64,000 bases of DNA from Leptospira kmetyi serovar Malaysia str. Bejo-Iso9 (GCF_000243735.2 NZ_AHMP02000002.1:1-64000), one strand, 5' to 3'. Counted from the first letter of the stretch, positions 8,024-17,138 are shown. Notes: generated by a model from the sequence alone, not told the origin. Made by a program: numbers and translations.

Positions 8024-9416
8024 CGCAACAAAAGTCCAACGAAATCAAGTCTTCTCCGAAAAACAATCCCTTGCCTTAGACGAGGATTGGTCTGCGCCTT
8101 ATGTGCAGGAAATCTGCTACGACGGCGGCGCACGTAGTGGTAAAACTTACCTAATCATAAAAGCGATCATATCAAGGGCTTGGATTTCACCAAACTCTCG
8201 TCACTTGATCGCAAGATACAGACTCAATCATCTAAAAATCTCCGTATGGAAACAAACTCTGATTCCTTGCCTCAAGGAAATGGGATTCGTTGAGGACCGA
8301 GATTATACGATCAATGAGTCACTTCACATTCTGACATTTACAAACGGTTCCGAGATATACGGCGCGGGTCTTGATGATGCTGACCGCGTGGAAAAAATAA
8401 TGGGGACGGAATTTTGTACGATCTTTATCAATGAAGCGACTCAAATTTCTTACGCCACTTACCAAAAGATCAAGACTCGTCTTTCACTCGTCCGCGAAGA
8501 ACTTATAAACAAACTGATCGTAGACTGTAACCCGAGAAATCGTTTCCACTGGATCTTTAAGTATTTCGTTCTTAGGCAAGATCCTGAAACAAGTAACGCG
8601 TTATCCGCATCGAGACTGCAAAGGATGTCGAGGAGGTCTTGGACGCCTTTAGACAATCCGTTTCTTTCCAAAGAATACGTTCAAATGCTCGAAGAACTAA
8701 CCGGAGCGGAAAGAGAGCGTCTCTTTCTCGGTCAGTGGATCGACGTTGAAGGACTTGTTTATCCCAAATTTGAAGAGGCCATTGTTGAGCCGTTTCCAAT
8801 TCCTGAAACCTGGGACTGCGCCGGTGCTGTGGATTTCGGATATACAAACCCTTTCGTTTTTCTTTGGCTCTACTACGACAAATCAAACGAAACTTGGTAT
8901 TTAGCGGATGAACACTATGAAAGAGAGCAAACCGTTCGCGCCCATTGTGAAGAGATAAAGAAAAACCGAAAACCGAATCTCTTTATAGTCGCGGATCACG
9001 ACGCGGAGGACCGCGCGACTATGGCCGAGTGTGGCCTTCCGACAATGCCCGCAGACAAGGATATTTCAACGGGCATTCAAGCCCTTATGAAACTACTCTC
9101 TGCGAAACAAGGCGTTAAACTTCGGATCTTTCGAAGCTGTGTCCATACAATCGAAGAATTTTCTATTTACTCCTGGATACCTGCAAAAGACGGAAAGAAT
9201 GCAAAAGAAATTCCCGCAAAAGACCATGATCACGCAATGGACTGTCTCAGATACTTCGCTCTTAAAATTCTCGGACGTAAAAATTCGATACTTACAAGAG
9301 ACAAGGAAACTGTAAAAAAAGAAATCGAAGATAGACCCGTAAGGCTTTCTGACATTCAGAATCAAAGGCTTGCAAGACTCGGAATCCATCCTTCCTTTCA
9401 ACATTCAAGAAATTAG
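7980..9416 (+). CDS. terL: Terminase large subunit, 478 aa
   Basis: DNA-packaging motor ATPase and nuclease. Walker A GGARSGKT at residues 49-56; Walker B with catalytic acid in CTIFINEA at 146-153; coupling region VDCNPR. The RNase H-like nuclease has AVDFGYTNP at 283-291, VADHDAED around 337-344 and DHAMD around 417-421, giving the three expected acidic centres. Length is normal. The TTG start at 7980 lies inside the small-subunit gene; other starts are possible. It belongs to the Terminase_3/6-type families. Confidence 0.95.
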   Translation: MSKKSLLKIDPKKTNATKVQRNQVFSEKQSLALDEDWSAPYVQEICYDGGARSGKTYLIIKAIISRAWISPNSRHLIARYRLNHLKISVWKQTLIPCLKEMGFVEDRDYTINESLHILTFTNGSEIYGAGLDDADRVEKIMGTEFCTIFINEATQISYATYQKIKTRLSLVREELINKLIVDCNPRNRFHWIFKYFVLRQDPETSNALSASRLQRMSRRSWTPLDNPFLSKEYVQMLEELTGAERERLFLGQWIDVEGLVYPKFEEAIVEPFPIPETWDCAGAVDFGYTNPFVFLWLYYDKSNETWYLADEHYEREQTVRAHCEEIKKNRKPNLFIVADHDAEDRATMAECGLPTMPADKDISTGIQALMKLLSAKQGVKLRIFRSCVHTIEEFSIYSWIPAKDGKNAKEIPAKDHDHAMDCLRYFALKILGRKNSILTRDKETVKKEIEDRPVRLSDIQNQRLARLGIHPSFQHSRN

Positions 9417-9478
9417 GCTCTTCTCCGATTCAAACGTTTCCCCCAAGATAATTGTATAAACCGGTGAAGGAAAAAATT

Positions 9479-9946
9479 ATGCAAACCGAAGAACAATTTC
9501 AAGAAAACGAAAATATCGAAAATGAAAACCCAGAATGTCAAACGGATACGGATCAGAGCGAAAAACGAAACAATAAAAGTGAAGAGAAAAACGACAACGA
9601 AACGGATACGTATTTATCAAATCTCATCCTAAAACTCGATAACGATAAAATTCAAAATCTCTTTGACAGCCTTGTTTCCTCGGTCGTAAACAAGCAGTCA
9701 CGAGATACCGTTCTCCATCTACTTTTCACAAAAGGAATCCGCGTTCTAAGAGAATCAGGATTCCTCGAAAGTTCTTCCGAAAACGATACAAGTTTCGCAC
9801 TTGAAATCGGGAAACTCCCGGAGACGGAAAGACAAATTCTTTTTGACAGCGTTTGTTCTTCGATCGGAGATCACAAAGGAAGAGAAACCGTACTTCACAT
9901 TCTCTTTTGGAAAGCCTCTAAGCTCGTTCGAGAATTTCAAATTTAA
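9479..9946 (+). CDS. Hypothetical protein with internal duplication, 155 aa
   Basis: ATG at 9479 with GAAGGAA upstream. The first 45 residues are acidic and Asn/Gln-rich. Two similar modules follow at about 46-94 and 107-154, sharing LFDSLVSSVVNKQSRDTVLH versus LFDSVCSSIGDHKGRETVLH and then LLF/ILF with KG/KA and VRE. This is an ancient tandem duplication of a ~48-residue helical unit. It lies between terminase and the MuF-like gene, so a packaging or connector accessory role is plausible; no family recognised. Confidence 0.65.
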   Translation: MQTEEQFQENENIENENPECQTDTDQSEKRNNKSEEKNDNETDTYLSNLILKLDNDKIQNLFDSLVSSVVNKQSRDTVLHLLFTKGIRVLRESGFLESSSENDTSFALEIGKLPETERQILFDSVCSSIGDHKGRETVLHILFWKASKLVREFQI

Positions 9947-9965
9947 AAAGTCACGGATTCTTAGA

Positions 9966-11489
9966 ATGGAGAGAGAATCGAGATTTTCGGAATATCGAGT
10001 TGTAAGGGAACTTACATACGCTTGGCTTTTTTATTTTCTTTCTCTGCAATCGGCGATTCTCGGGAATAACCGAACGGGAAAATATTTCGAGATTCGAAAA
10101 TCAGTTTGGTCGGACGCGATGGACTCGCTTCGAAAAAAATTCTTTGGCGAGCTTCTTGTAAGACCAACCTTTTTCCCAAAGACAATTCAGATTACTCCCG
10201 AACCTTCCAAAGATTATGCACCCCTTCGCAAACAATCAAAAATCGAATTTCCCGAGGGAGTCGTTTACCGCGAAGACTTAGACGAGAAGGATCAGGAAAT
10301 CTTCGATTTTCTTGTTCAAGACTGGAACCGAATCTATACGCAAGAAAGGGAGAAGGCGACGATTCTCGGATACGTCGCTGAATACATGATCGGTGAAGGT
10401 GAAGACCCGGAAGAATTGAAACGTCTTACTTTACCGGAGTTTTCTGAAAGAGCAATCGCTCATAACTTACCCGGACTTGAAGACATTGAAGTTTTGCAGG
10501 AAGAGGTAGGGCTTACAAACGAACAGACCTACGCTCTTCTCTATGCTGAATCAAAAGGAGCCGAGTGGCTTGCGATATACGACAACAAAGGTGAACGAAA
10601 AGGAAAAGCGTTTGAACTCATAACAAACATGTATCGCCGCCAAATTGTTGAAGCATTAGCGAGAAACGCAACCGAAGAAGAAATCGAATCCATGATGATT
10701 TCCCCGGATGATACGGAAATAAAAGAGGCTCTCGGAATGTTTGAGGAAGGAATCTCCGAGGAAGAGAGATCCCTTCGAGAAAAAGATTACGAAGAACTTG
10801 TAACCGATCACTTAAACAGAGATATGGCGCGCTTTGCTTTTACGGAATGCGCGATCAATTTTAATAACGGAAAGCTCCTCATGCTCGCCAATGAAAGAGA
10901 AGAGGCGACTTACGTTCGTATGTCCGGCGGAAACTATGGGAGTCCACACAGCCATACAAACCCCGTAAGGTGCAATGAGTGTAAGAAATTTCGAAACGAA
11001 ATCGCAAGAGTTTTCCCTTCAAAAGAACATTTAAAAGACAAGCGATATATGAAAAGTCTAGGACTGATCTATCTTGGACAAGATCAGTTCTATGGTGACT
11101 CGAAAACTACCATTGCAATATGGCCGGGAAAATCAAACGCAGAAAGAAAATACGGAGAATACTGGTTTTGTTGTCCCATGCACCCGAACTGTTCTTGTGA
11201 ATACGAGGTCGTCGAGGTTGAAAACGAAGAAAGAGAAGAGAATGAAATAGATGAAATTTTTAGACAAGGAAGACTCAGAGACGCACAAGAAAGGTTAAGG
11301 ACCGACGCAAGATACGAAGAGGAAGTAAAAGCAAACGAAGAAAGAATTCGCTTAGAGAGAAAATATGGTCCGATTCGAAAGAGTGATGTATATCTGAGTG
11401 GGATCTGGGAGGAACCCATGTGTAGCCACGAAGAGAACTCCGACTGGCTCTCAGAATATATTACTTGGAAACTAAATCGAAACTTTTAA
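9966..11489 (+). CDS. MuF/SPP1 gp7-like head morphogenesis protein, 507 aa
   Basis: Minor head protein expected to associate with the portal. The C-terminal third holds a CNECKKF pair and the family signature HPNC in CCPMHPNCSC (about residues 402-411), the metal-binding motif seen in Phage_Mu_F proteins. The N-terminal part is long, helical and acidic. The ATG at 9966 begins MERESRF; upstream in-frame sequence overlaps the previous gene and is not protein-like. The portal, usually adjacent, is 43 kb away. A poly-charged tail follows the zinc motif. Confidence 0.75.
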   Translation: MERESRFSEYRVVRELTYAWLFYFLSLQSAILGNNRTGKYFEIRKSVWSDAMDSLRKKFFGELLVRPTFFPKTIQITPEPSKDYAPLRKQSKIEFPEGVVYREDLDEKDQEIFDFLVQDWNRIYTQEREKATILGYVAEYMIGEGEDPEELKRLTLPEFSERAIAHNLPGLEDIEVLQEEVGLTNEQTYALLYAESKGAEWLAIYDNKGERKGKAFELITNMYRRQIVEALARNATEEEIESMMISPDDTEIKEALGMFEEGISEEERSLREKDYEELVTDHLNRDMARFAFTECAINFNNGKLLMLANEREEATYVRMSGGNYGSPHSHTNPVRCNECKKFRNEIARVFPSKEHLKDKRYMKSLGLIYLGQDQFYGDSKTTIAIWPGKSNAERKYGEYWFCCPMHPNCSCEYEVVEVENEEREENEIDEIFRQGRLRDAQERLRTDARYEEEVKANEERIRLERKYGPIRKSDVYLSGIWEEPMCSHEENSDWLSEYITWKLNRNF

Positions 11490-11716
11490 CCGGAACAATC
11501 AGACGTTACATTCCTTGGAACCAAAACCTGAATAAAGGCGGATACGGATTCATCGAAACAGAAAATCAAAGAAGTTATTTCTTCAATGCGAAATACTCGA
11601 ATATTCGAGAAGAAGAAATTCAAAATGGAACGCCTGTCGAATTTGAAACAAGACGCGGCTTTGACAAAGTTAAAGGCGTCTATGAAACGCAAGCCACTCG
11701 GGTAAGAAGGATTTGA
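11465..11716 (+). CDS. Cold-shock-domain-like protein, 83 aa
   Basis: An OB-fold nucleic-acid chaperone by pattern: GTIRRYIPWNQN, then GGYGFIE (RNP1-like, in place of KGFGFI), SYFFNAKYSN (in place of VFVH), GTPVEFETRRG and QATRVRRI. These occur in the correct order for a CspA-type domain. TTG start at 11465 inside the MuF gene (25 nt overlap). It probably binds single-stranded RNA or DNA in the infected cell; the specific role is unknown. Confidence 0.75.
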   Translation: METKSKLLTGTIRRYIPWNQNLNKGGYGFIETENQRSYFFNAKYSNIREEEIQNGTPVEFETRRGFDKVKGVYETQATRVRRI

Positions 11717-12834
11717 GGAAAAGCGGTCAGGGCGGTCAAACGCCCTTTTCTATTCCTACAAAACCAAACGTATTAACTCCGCTCACAAACGAGGAACTCC
11801 TCGATCGTCGGGGAGAGTCGGCACTTTGGTACAGGTTGTCACCTTGCCCATGTCCACAGGAGGAAAGGCTCCCGGATTGTAAGTATTGTTTCGATGGTTT
11901 AATTCGAACCTTTCAAGAAACTCTTACCATCCAAGAAGAATTTGCCTACAAAATTCAAGGCAAAAGAATCTATACACGATTCGCGCCGGTAACGGAAGTG
12001 GTCAGCGCAGTACTTCATTCCCAAGACAAACAAACTCCCTTAACAATTTCTCATAACGAAGAGGATTCCTTTGAGGTTTTGGAAAATCTCAAATACTGGA
12101 ACGCAGTTCTACTAAAATACAAGGTAAGCCTCATTGAAGAAAAGTTCTTCGAGGTAAAGGGCAATAACGAATACGAACTTTTCCCGGAGTTAAATAAAGA
12201 AGCAATCGTCGGGGTCATAGAAGTCTTTAAGATCCCGGAAGACGGGTCACCGATCGAGGTTGAATACAGCGGACATACTTTAAATTCGATCGTTTTTCCA
12301 AAACGAGTCAGCGGGCTTTACAGAATCAAGGTTCGAACTTTTAATCCTGTAAAAGTCGCATACAAAACATTTCGAAACGATTCTGATTCAAGAAAACTTT
12401 TCGAACGAAGTCAAATCACGTTTCAAGAAGGCGAACTGATTGCAGTCATGGGAGGCGGCTATCGGATGGGAGAAGGCGATGTAATAACGCTTCTCGTCTC
12501 GACTCTCAGGCATTCCGAGTACATCGCATTTCAAAATACAACATACGACAGAGTGTCTTATTCTCCGATCTCTTCCGTTGATCAGATCCTATCCAAAGGA
12601 AAACATGGAATTAAAACACACAAGAAAGGAGAGGACTTTATCGTCTACGGAGATTCAAAAATCCAGTGGTTGTCCGATAAACCACGAACGGGTTACACAA
12701 TAATCTACGATTATCATCCAACGTTTCGAGTAACGGGATTTGTGGAAGGTGGAAACGGTGAGGATAGAGAAAAGCCTCGCATTTTCAAAATGAAACCCCT
12801 CTCAAATTTTAACGGAAGAGGATCGTTAGAATAA
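11713..12834 (+). CDS. Putative virion structural protein, 373 aa
   Basis: The TTG at 11713 overlaps the TGA of the cold-shock gene. Near the N-terminus is a four-Cys knuckle (CPCPQ then CKYC), likely zinc-binding. The rest is beta-rich with many short strands (IEVEYSGHTLNSIVFPKRVS, YIAFQNTTYDRVSY), resembling tail or head-completion proteins. No family recognised. Its place after the MuF gene supports a head-tail interface role, which is inference. Confidence 0.6.
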   Translation: MRKSGQGGQTPFSIPTKPNVLTPLTNEELLDRRGESALWYRLSPCPCPQEERLPDCKYCFDGLIRTFQETLTIQEEFAYKIQGKRIYTRFAPVTEVVSAVLHSQDKQTPLTISHNEEDSFEVLENLKYWNAVLLKYKVSLIEEKFFEVKGNNEYELFPELNKEAIVGVIEVFKIPEDGSPIEVEYSGHTLNSIVFPKRVSGLYRIKVRTFNPVKVAYKTFRNDSDSRKLFERSQITFQEGELIAVMGGGYRMGEGDVITLLVSTLRHSEYIAFQNTTYDRVSYSPISSVDQILSKGKHGIKTHKKGEDFIVYGDSKIQWLSDKPRTGYTIIYDYHPTFRVTGFVEGGNGEDREKPRIFKMKPLSNFNGRGSLE

Positions 12835-12849
12835 CTATCAGGAATAAAA

Positions 12850-13362
12850 ATGGGATTCGTCTTAAACTACTTTTTAAAAGGAATGGTTAGAGAATTTTTT
12901 CTTACAAAAAAAATCAAGGCCGCTCTTCGCTATATCGAAAGAACCTACACTTTCCAATACGTTTCACACTATACCACAATCTTTTGGTATCGCGTGAGGC
13001 TTCTTCTCCTTTTTATTTCGTATCAAGTTCAGATGCAAATACTTGCTTTTTCAATGTGGCGGTTAAAGTTTTCAGTCAGGTCGGAAGCTCCCGGTCAGAT
13101 TATGGTTCTCCACTACAATCCATATACTTGTAAAGATCCCGAAGAGATTGCGCGGAAAATGGCTCGGAGTGTAACGATTCCTTTTCACACTCTCCACAAA
13201 CAAGATCCGATAGTTTTAATTCTTCCAAACGATCAGATTTTACAAACAGGGAGTATTCAAGGATTTCTTAGATCCTTAAACCGCGATCAAAGAATAGCCT
13301 TCCAGGATGAACTCTACAAGTATAGAGAAAATCAAAATGAAATAGAAATCATAGGATCATAA
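12850..13362 (+). CDS. Hypothetical protein, 170 aa
   Basis: ATG at 12850 with AGGA 7 nt upstream. The first 85 residues are rich in aromatic and hydrophobic residues with basic patches (FWYRVRLLLLFISYQVQMQI), possibly one membrane-associated helix. The second half is a soluble alpha/beta-like region (IPFHTLHKQDPIVLILPNDQ). No family recognised. It sits in the late gene cluster between two virion-type genes. Confidence 0.55.
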   Translation: MGFVLNYFLKGMVREFFLTKKIKAALRYIERTYTFQYVSHYTTIFWYRVRLLLLFISYQVQMQILAFSMWRLKFSVRSEAPGQIMVLHYNPYTCKDPEEIARKMARSVTIPFHTLHKQDPIVLILPNDQILQTGSIQGFLRSLNRDQRIAFQDELYKYRENQNEIEIIGS

Positions 13363-13369
13363 TCCCCGT

Positions 13370-15685
13370 TTGTCGATTCTTCAAAAAGAAGAAATCACCT
13401 CCGAACTCGCTGAAACGATCCTCGACAAGATCCATTTAGCTATGACGAAGCAAAACCCACTCTGGCAGGAGTGGGCAATGGATGAGGAAACGGAGCCTTG
13501 GATGGAAGCTCAGTTAAACGAGCTCTCGAGAAAAGCTCTACTGTCTGTTTTTCGATCTTCAGATAAGGAGATTTCAAAAGACGGTTGCCTTGCACTTTCA
13601 AAGGAGTTTAAAAAACTCGGCGCGGGGTTTCTATCCGAATTCTTAAAAGGTAAAGCCGAGTTTGGAGAAGATGAGGAAGACGCTACAAAAGAGAAGTCTG
13701 TCAGTTTTGGGTCGATTTCGAACGTATTGAAATCGAATCCGACGCCTGCTCAGATAAAAGCGGGGAATTACAAAAAAAACCATATTCGAATCCAGGGTCT
13801 TGATATAGCGATCGAAAACAAAAAGGGAACGTATCGCACCGGTGAAGATAAAGACGGAAAAAGGTGGAAAACAAAGATCCGCAATGACTACGGATATATC
13901 AAAAGAACTGCGGGAGCGGACGGGGATCATGTAGACGTTTTCCTTGGTCCTGACACCGAATCCGAAATTGTATTCGTAATCAACCAAAAAAACAAAGATA
14001 ACTCTTTCGACGAACACAAGGTTATGATCGGGTTTCACGACCTCAAAGCCGCAAAGCAAGCCTACATTTCCAATTATGAAAAAGGATGGAAGGGACTTGG
14101 AAGTGTCGTTTCCTTAACAGTCGAACAATTTAAAGAATGGTTGAAATCGGGATCTACAAAGAAGGAGTTAAAAAATCCTAAAATAGAATTTCTAAAATCA
14201 AAACTTTCTCAGATGAGTCTGAAAAGATTGGTTCAGACCACATTAGAAGGAAATACTTTACTCGAAATTTCAAAATCTTCTCTTTCAACGGATAACTTTC
14301 AAAAATCAATTCAAAGAGAATTCAAAGACAAAAGCCACAAAGAGATTTTGAAAGGTTCTCTGGATGTTGTAAAGGAATCGGTTCCGCGTCTTGAAAAAAT
14401 TCTAAAAGCACTTATTGGACGACCGCCTTCACCGATGAATCATCCTTCGGTTTGGAGGGATGGGAAAACCCATGTCAAAACCGAAAAAGGTTGGCGGGTT
14501 CTTCCGAAAGGAAGAGAGAAAAAAGAAGAAGAACCGGTAAAAAAGAAAAGGGAGAAAAAAGTTCAGGAAACAAAAAAAGGAAATCCGGTTCCAACAAAAC
14601 TTCCCTTTAACAAACTTCGAGTCATAAAGCAATACACCGCAAAAGAAAATTACGATCGAGATCAGATCAATTCCCTAAAAGAACTTATAAAACAAAACGG
14701 ATATGATCCACAGTATCCGATGGCTGTTGACTTAAAAGATAACGAATGGACAGTCGTAGCCGGACATCATCGTTACGAGGCGATCAAAGAACTCGTTGAA
14801 GAAGGAAAACTACCGGATAGTTTTGAAATTCACGTAGTGCCAAAGTCATTTCAATCCGCAAATGACAGACTTGTCGCACAGGTAAGTGAGAATCATAGAC
14901 GTGTTGTAAATCCTACCGACGAATCAAGCGCGTATGCTGAGATGATTGAAAACGGATGGGATTCCAAAAAGATCGCTGAAAAACTCGGGAAAAAGGTAGG
15001 AGAGATTGAGAAGCGTCTTGCTTTAAAAAATCTTAGCCCTGATCTTTTTAAACTCGTATCTAAAAAAGACCGATCTCTCCCGCTCGGAGTGGCTGAGGTT
15101 ATCGGAATGTTTGCCAAAGACAAAAACGATAAACCGAATCATACAATTCAGATTAGAGCGTTTAAATGGTATGTGGAGAACAAGACTAAGTATCCCGGAA
15201 AAGGACCGGCTGTCGTTCAAAACTATATCAAAGAACTCCAAAGCGGGGAGTTTGATAATTTCGATTTTGATACTGTAGCGACAAACGTTCAAAAAGAAGC
15301 TCTGCGTTCCGTCGGATCAATGGAGAAAGCCGCGACAAATAGAAAAATGCTCGATACTATGCTTGACGGGATCCAAAAAACGTATAATCGGATTTTAGGG
15401 GATAACGTAAGCGCACTTTCTCAAGATTTCTCTAAAGAACTCGCGGCCTCGATTGCAGTAGCCGCAGACAAAGGAATAGGTTCTGCTTCCGTAATCGGAA
15501 GACTTGGAGCGATCATTCAGGATCTTAATATAATCAAGGATTCGATACAATCAAAACTGAAAGAGATAGAAGACGATTCGAATACCGGAATGCTTTTTGC
15601 AAAATCACATCTTTTTGACGTAGAGGAAGCGATTCTAAAATTGAATGAACTAAAAGAAGAATTTAAGCCTCCGATTGCCGTATAG
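13370..15685 (+). CDS. Polyvalent protein: pyrophosphatase-like plus ParB-like domains, 771 aa
   Basis: A multidomain protein of the kind named polyvalent proteins in phages and conjugative elements, thought to be injected with the DNA. Residues about 122-262 match the InPase-like domain, with DYGYI and GADGDHVDVFLGP (DxDxxD as in soluble inorganic pyrophosphatases). A Lys/Glu linker lies around 380-402. Residues about 413-510 form a ParB-like nuclease domain with GHHR at 465-468, followed by a helix-turn-helix near 525-560. The C-terminal 200 residues are helical. TTG start at 13370. Family calls are good; activity is untested. Confidence 0.8.
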   Translation: MSILQKEEITSELAETILDKIHLAMTKQNPLWQEWAMDEETEPWMEAQLNELSRKALLSVFRSSDKEISKDGCLALSKEFKKLGAGFLSEFLKGKAEFGEDEEDATKEKSVSFGSISNVLKSNPTPAQIKAGNYKKNHIRIQGLDIAIENKKGTYRTGEDKDGKRWKTKIRNDYGYIKRTAGADGDHVDVFLGPDTESEIVFVINQKNKDNSFDEHKVMIGFHDLKAAKQAYISNYEKGWKGLGSVVSLTVEQFKEWLKSGSTKKELKNPKIEFLKSKLSQMSLKRLVQTTLEGNTLLEISKSSLSTDNFQKSIQREFKDKSHKEILKGSLDVVKESVPRLEKILKALIGRPPSPMNHPSVWRDGKTHVKTEKGWRVLPKGREKKEEEPVKKKREKKVQETKKGNPVPTKLPFNKLRVIKQYTAKENYDRDQINSLKELIKQNGYDPQYPMAVDLKDNEWTVVAGHHRYEAIKELVEEGKLPDSFEIHVVPKSFQSANDRLVAQVSENHRRVVNPTDESSAYAEMIENGWDSKKIAEKLGKKVGEIEKRLALKNLSPDLFKLVSKKDRSLPLGVAEVIGMFAKDKNDKPNHTIQIRAFKWYVENKTKYPGKGPAVVQNYIKELQSGEFDNFDFDTVATNVQKEALRSVGSMEKAATNRKMLDTMLDGIQKTYNRILGDNVSALSQDFSKELAASIAVAADKGIGSASVIGRLGAIIQDLNIIKDSIQSKLKEIEDDSNTGMLFAKSHLFDVEEAILKLNELKEEFKPPIAV

Positions 15686-15701
15686 AATTTTAGAATACGG
15701 A

Positions 15702-15953
15702 ATGAACAACAGACCATTTCGTCATCACCCTGACGTATTAAGAATCCGCGCGCTTTTTACCGAAGGGTTATACTTCCAAGCCCTCACACAGAAATCCTTC
15801 GATGATCTTTTCGTAGCAATCGATTTTACGTTTGTGGAAAGAGACGCGCTTAAACTCGAAAGAGACGTTCTCTTAGAGTTTTTAAAAAAGCGCGATCTTT
15901 TAGGAGACTATGAGAGAGAGCTTCAACATCCCGAACTTTCTGATCTGGAATAA
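15702..15953 (+). CDS. Small hypothetical protein, 83 aa
   Basis: ATG at 15702, 17 nt after the polyvalent gene stop; a TTG at 15675 is an alternative. It is helical and highly charged (FVERDALKLERDVLLEFLKK), compatible with a coiled coil. Last gene of the rightward block; its end overlaps a leftward small membrane gene by about 31 bp. Function unknown. Confidence 0.55.
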   Translation: MNNRPFRHHPDVLRIRALFTEGLYFQALTQKSFDDLFVAIDFTFVERDALKLERDVLLEFLKKRDLLGDYERELQHPELSDLE

Positions 15954-16189
15954 AAAAGAAATACAAAAGAAATTCCGAATAATCCAAAAATCCAAGAAAC
16001 ATAGTGACCGTTTTTCTCTCTTCCTTCAAAGGTCAGAGAGAGAATCGGAAACGCTGTGACCGAAAGCCAAGGGGAGAAATGATTTCTTAAAATCAAATTC
16101 CAACCGGACCGGTTAATAAGAACCGTTGAGGTAATTCTTGGGAAGGTAAGAGAGAAGAGAAGGGATTTCAGTTTCTTTTTTAGCTTCAT
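15923..16189 (-). CDS. Small membrane protein, holin-like in size, 88 aa
   Basis: Starts 6 nt after the stop of the 107-aa gene, in operon register. The basic N-terminus MKLKKKLKSLLFSL is followed by two moderately hydrophobic stretches, the second (YVSWIFGLFGISFVFLFYS) a convincing transmembrane helix. The convergent overlap with the plus-strand 83-aa gene lowers confidence. It could be a holin or a tail-associated membrane protein; nothing specific decides. Confidence 0.5.
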   Translation of the reverse strand: MKLKKKLKSLLFSLTFPRITSTVLINRSGWNLILRNHFSPWLSVTAFPILSLTFEGREKNGHYVSWIFGLFGISFVFLFYSRSESSGC

Positions 16190-16195
16190 TATTCT

Positions 16196-16519
16196 TTAAC
16201 TCTTAAATTCTTCCGCTAATTTTTTGGCTTCACTCAAACTTTGAAAAACTTTAGAAGAAACGGATTCCACAACCGAGTTTACGTCTTGATTGGAATAGAA
16301 AGCGGAAATAGCTTTCTGAGAGAGATTGTGAAAGATAATATCCTGGCTATTCTCCGGGAAACTATCGCTTAATTCTTTCGCCTTTTGAAGAAGAGACCGG
16401 ACCATTTTACTGGCTACACTTTCTTTAAGACCTAAGTTTGTTTCGATATTCGAAAACTGTTCGATGTTCTGATAAATAAGCTCTTGGTTCAATGTTTTTC
16501 CTCCACCACAACAACTCAT
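16196..16519 (-). CDS. Hypothetical helical protein with CCGGG N-terminus, 107 aa
   Basis: Starts MSCCGGGK, then an entirely helical acidic/basic sequence (ASKMVRSLLQKAKELSDSF; VESVSSKVFQSLSEAKKLAE). It follows the 57-aa Cys-rich gene with no gap, in the leftward baseplate operon. The Cys pair at the extreme N-terminus is unusual for a cytoplasmic phage protein and could be a modification or metal site. Family unknown. Confidence 0.6.
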   Translation of the reverse strand: MSCCGGGKTLNQELIYQNIEQFSNIETNLGLKESVASKMVRSLLQKAKELSDSFPENSQDIIFHNLSQKAISAFYSNQDVNSVVESVSSKVFQSLSEAKKLAEEFKS

Positions 16520-16520
16520 A

Positions 16521-16694
16521 TCAGGATTCTCTTTTCCATTTGCCTATCGGGCAAGATTCAGATTTAACTTTTGTTTTGAGTCGGACGAAACAGAAACAAA
16601 CACTGCATTGCTCGGAGAAGATTCTTTTTACAAGGAAAGGACAAGAGAGACAAACCTCAAGACGCGATTCAGAAAAAGTTAAGGACTCTTTCAT
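16521..16694 (-). CDS. 57-aa cysteine-rich zinc-ribbon-like protein
   Basis: Short gene from the ATG at 16694 to the TGA at 16521. Three Cys clusters are visible: CLSCPF, then CSVCFCF, then CPIGKW at the C-terminus. The C-x2-C / C-x2-C pair with a terminal CPxGKW is a pattern I associate with small zinc-binding proteins of tailed phages. It sits 4 nt after the preceding gene and directly before the 107-aa gene, so it is embedded in the operon. Function unknown; probably a virion accessory. Confidence 0.65.
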   Translation of the reverse strand: MKESLTFSESRLEVCLSCPFLVKRIFSEQCSVCFCFVRLKTKVKSESCPIGKWKRES

Positions 16695-16698
16695 ACCA

Positions 16699-17088
16699 TT
16701 AGGACCACAGTCTTCCAGGAACCGAGTAGGTTGTTACGAGAGTCCACTGTAGAAATTCGTATTTAAAGACTCTGTATCGTGTATACCAATTTGGGATATG
16801 ACACGTATTGCAGTTGTTTATACAACAAGTAGAGGTACAACAAGGAACAAAAGCTGTCCCTCCTACCCAACAAAGACCGACTGAAATAGTTTTGGAATAT
16901 CCGGCGGGACACTTCGGACAATCAAACCAAGGACCGAGTTGAAAACATTCGTTTTGACCGCCGCACTGTCCACAGTCTGTGACCGGTGTACCGTTATCAA
17001 TGTGAGCATCGACGACGTGCCAAAGATCCCCGACAGAATAAGAACCTTGCGGATAAACATCATATCTGTTTGAGCCGTAATTCCCCAC
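16699..17088 (-). CDS. Cys-rich tail-associated protein, 129 aa, possibly made by frameshift
   Basis: Twelve or more cysteines (CGQCGGQNEC, CPKCPAGYS, CCTSTCCINNCNTC) suggest a disulphide- or metal-stabilised domain. The only usual start in frame is a GTG at 17088, with no good Shine-Dalgarno. The frame stays open upstream for another 19 codons through a Pro/Gly-rich stretch (ITPPTGPISPVPGAGG) to the end of the preceding gene. It may therefore be the C-terminal domain of that protein, reached by frameshift. Confidence 0.6.
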   Translation of the reverse strand: MGNYGSNRYDVYPQGSYSVGDLWHVVDAHIDNGTPVTDCGQCGGQNECFQLGPWFDCPKCPAGYSKTISVGLCWVGGTAFVPCCTSTCCINNCNTCHIPNWYTRYRVFKYEFLQWTLVTTYSVPGRLWS

Positions 17089-17138
17089 CCAATGACCGCC
17101 CGCTCCGGGAACCGGAGAGATTGGACCAGTAGGCGGGG

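Noticed and set aside
8572..8886. 104-codon minus-strand frame inside the large terminase
   Set aside because: Shadow of a strongly conserved coding frame; Arg/Ser-rich and without start signals.
10106..10381. 91-codon plus-strand frame in the MuF-like gene
   Set aside because: Ser/Arg-rich out-of-frame shadow of a clear coding frame.
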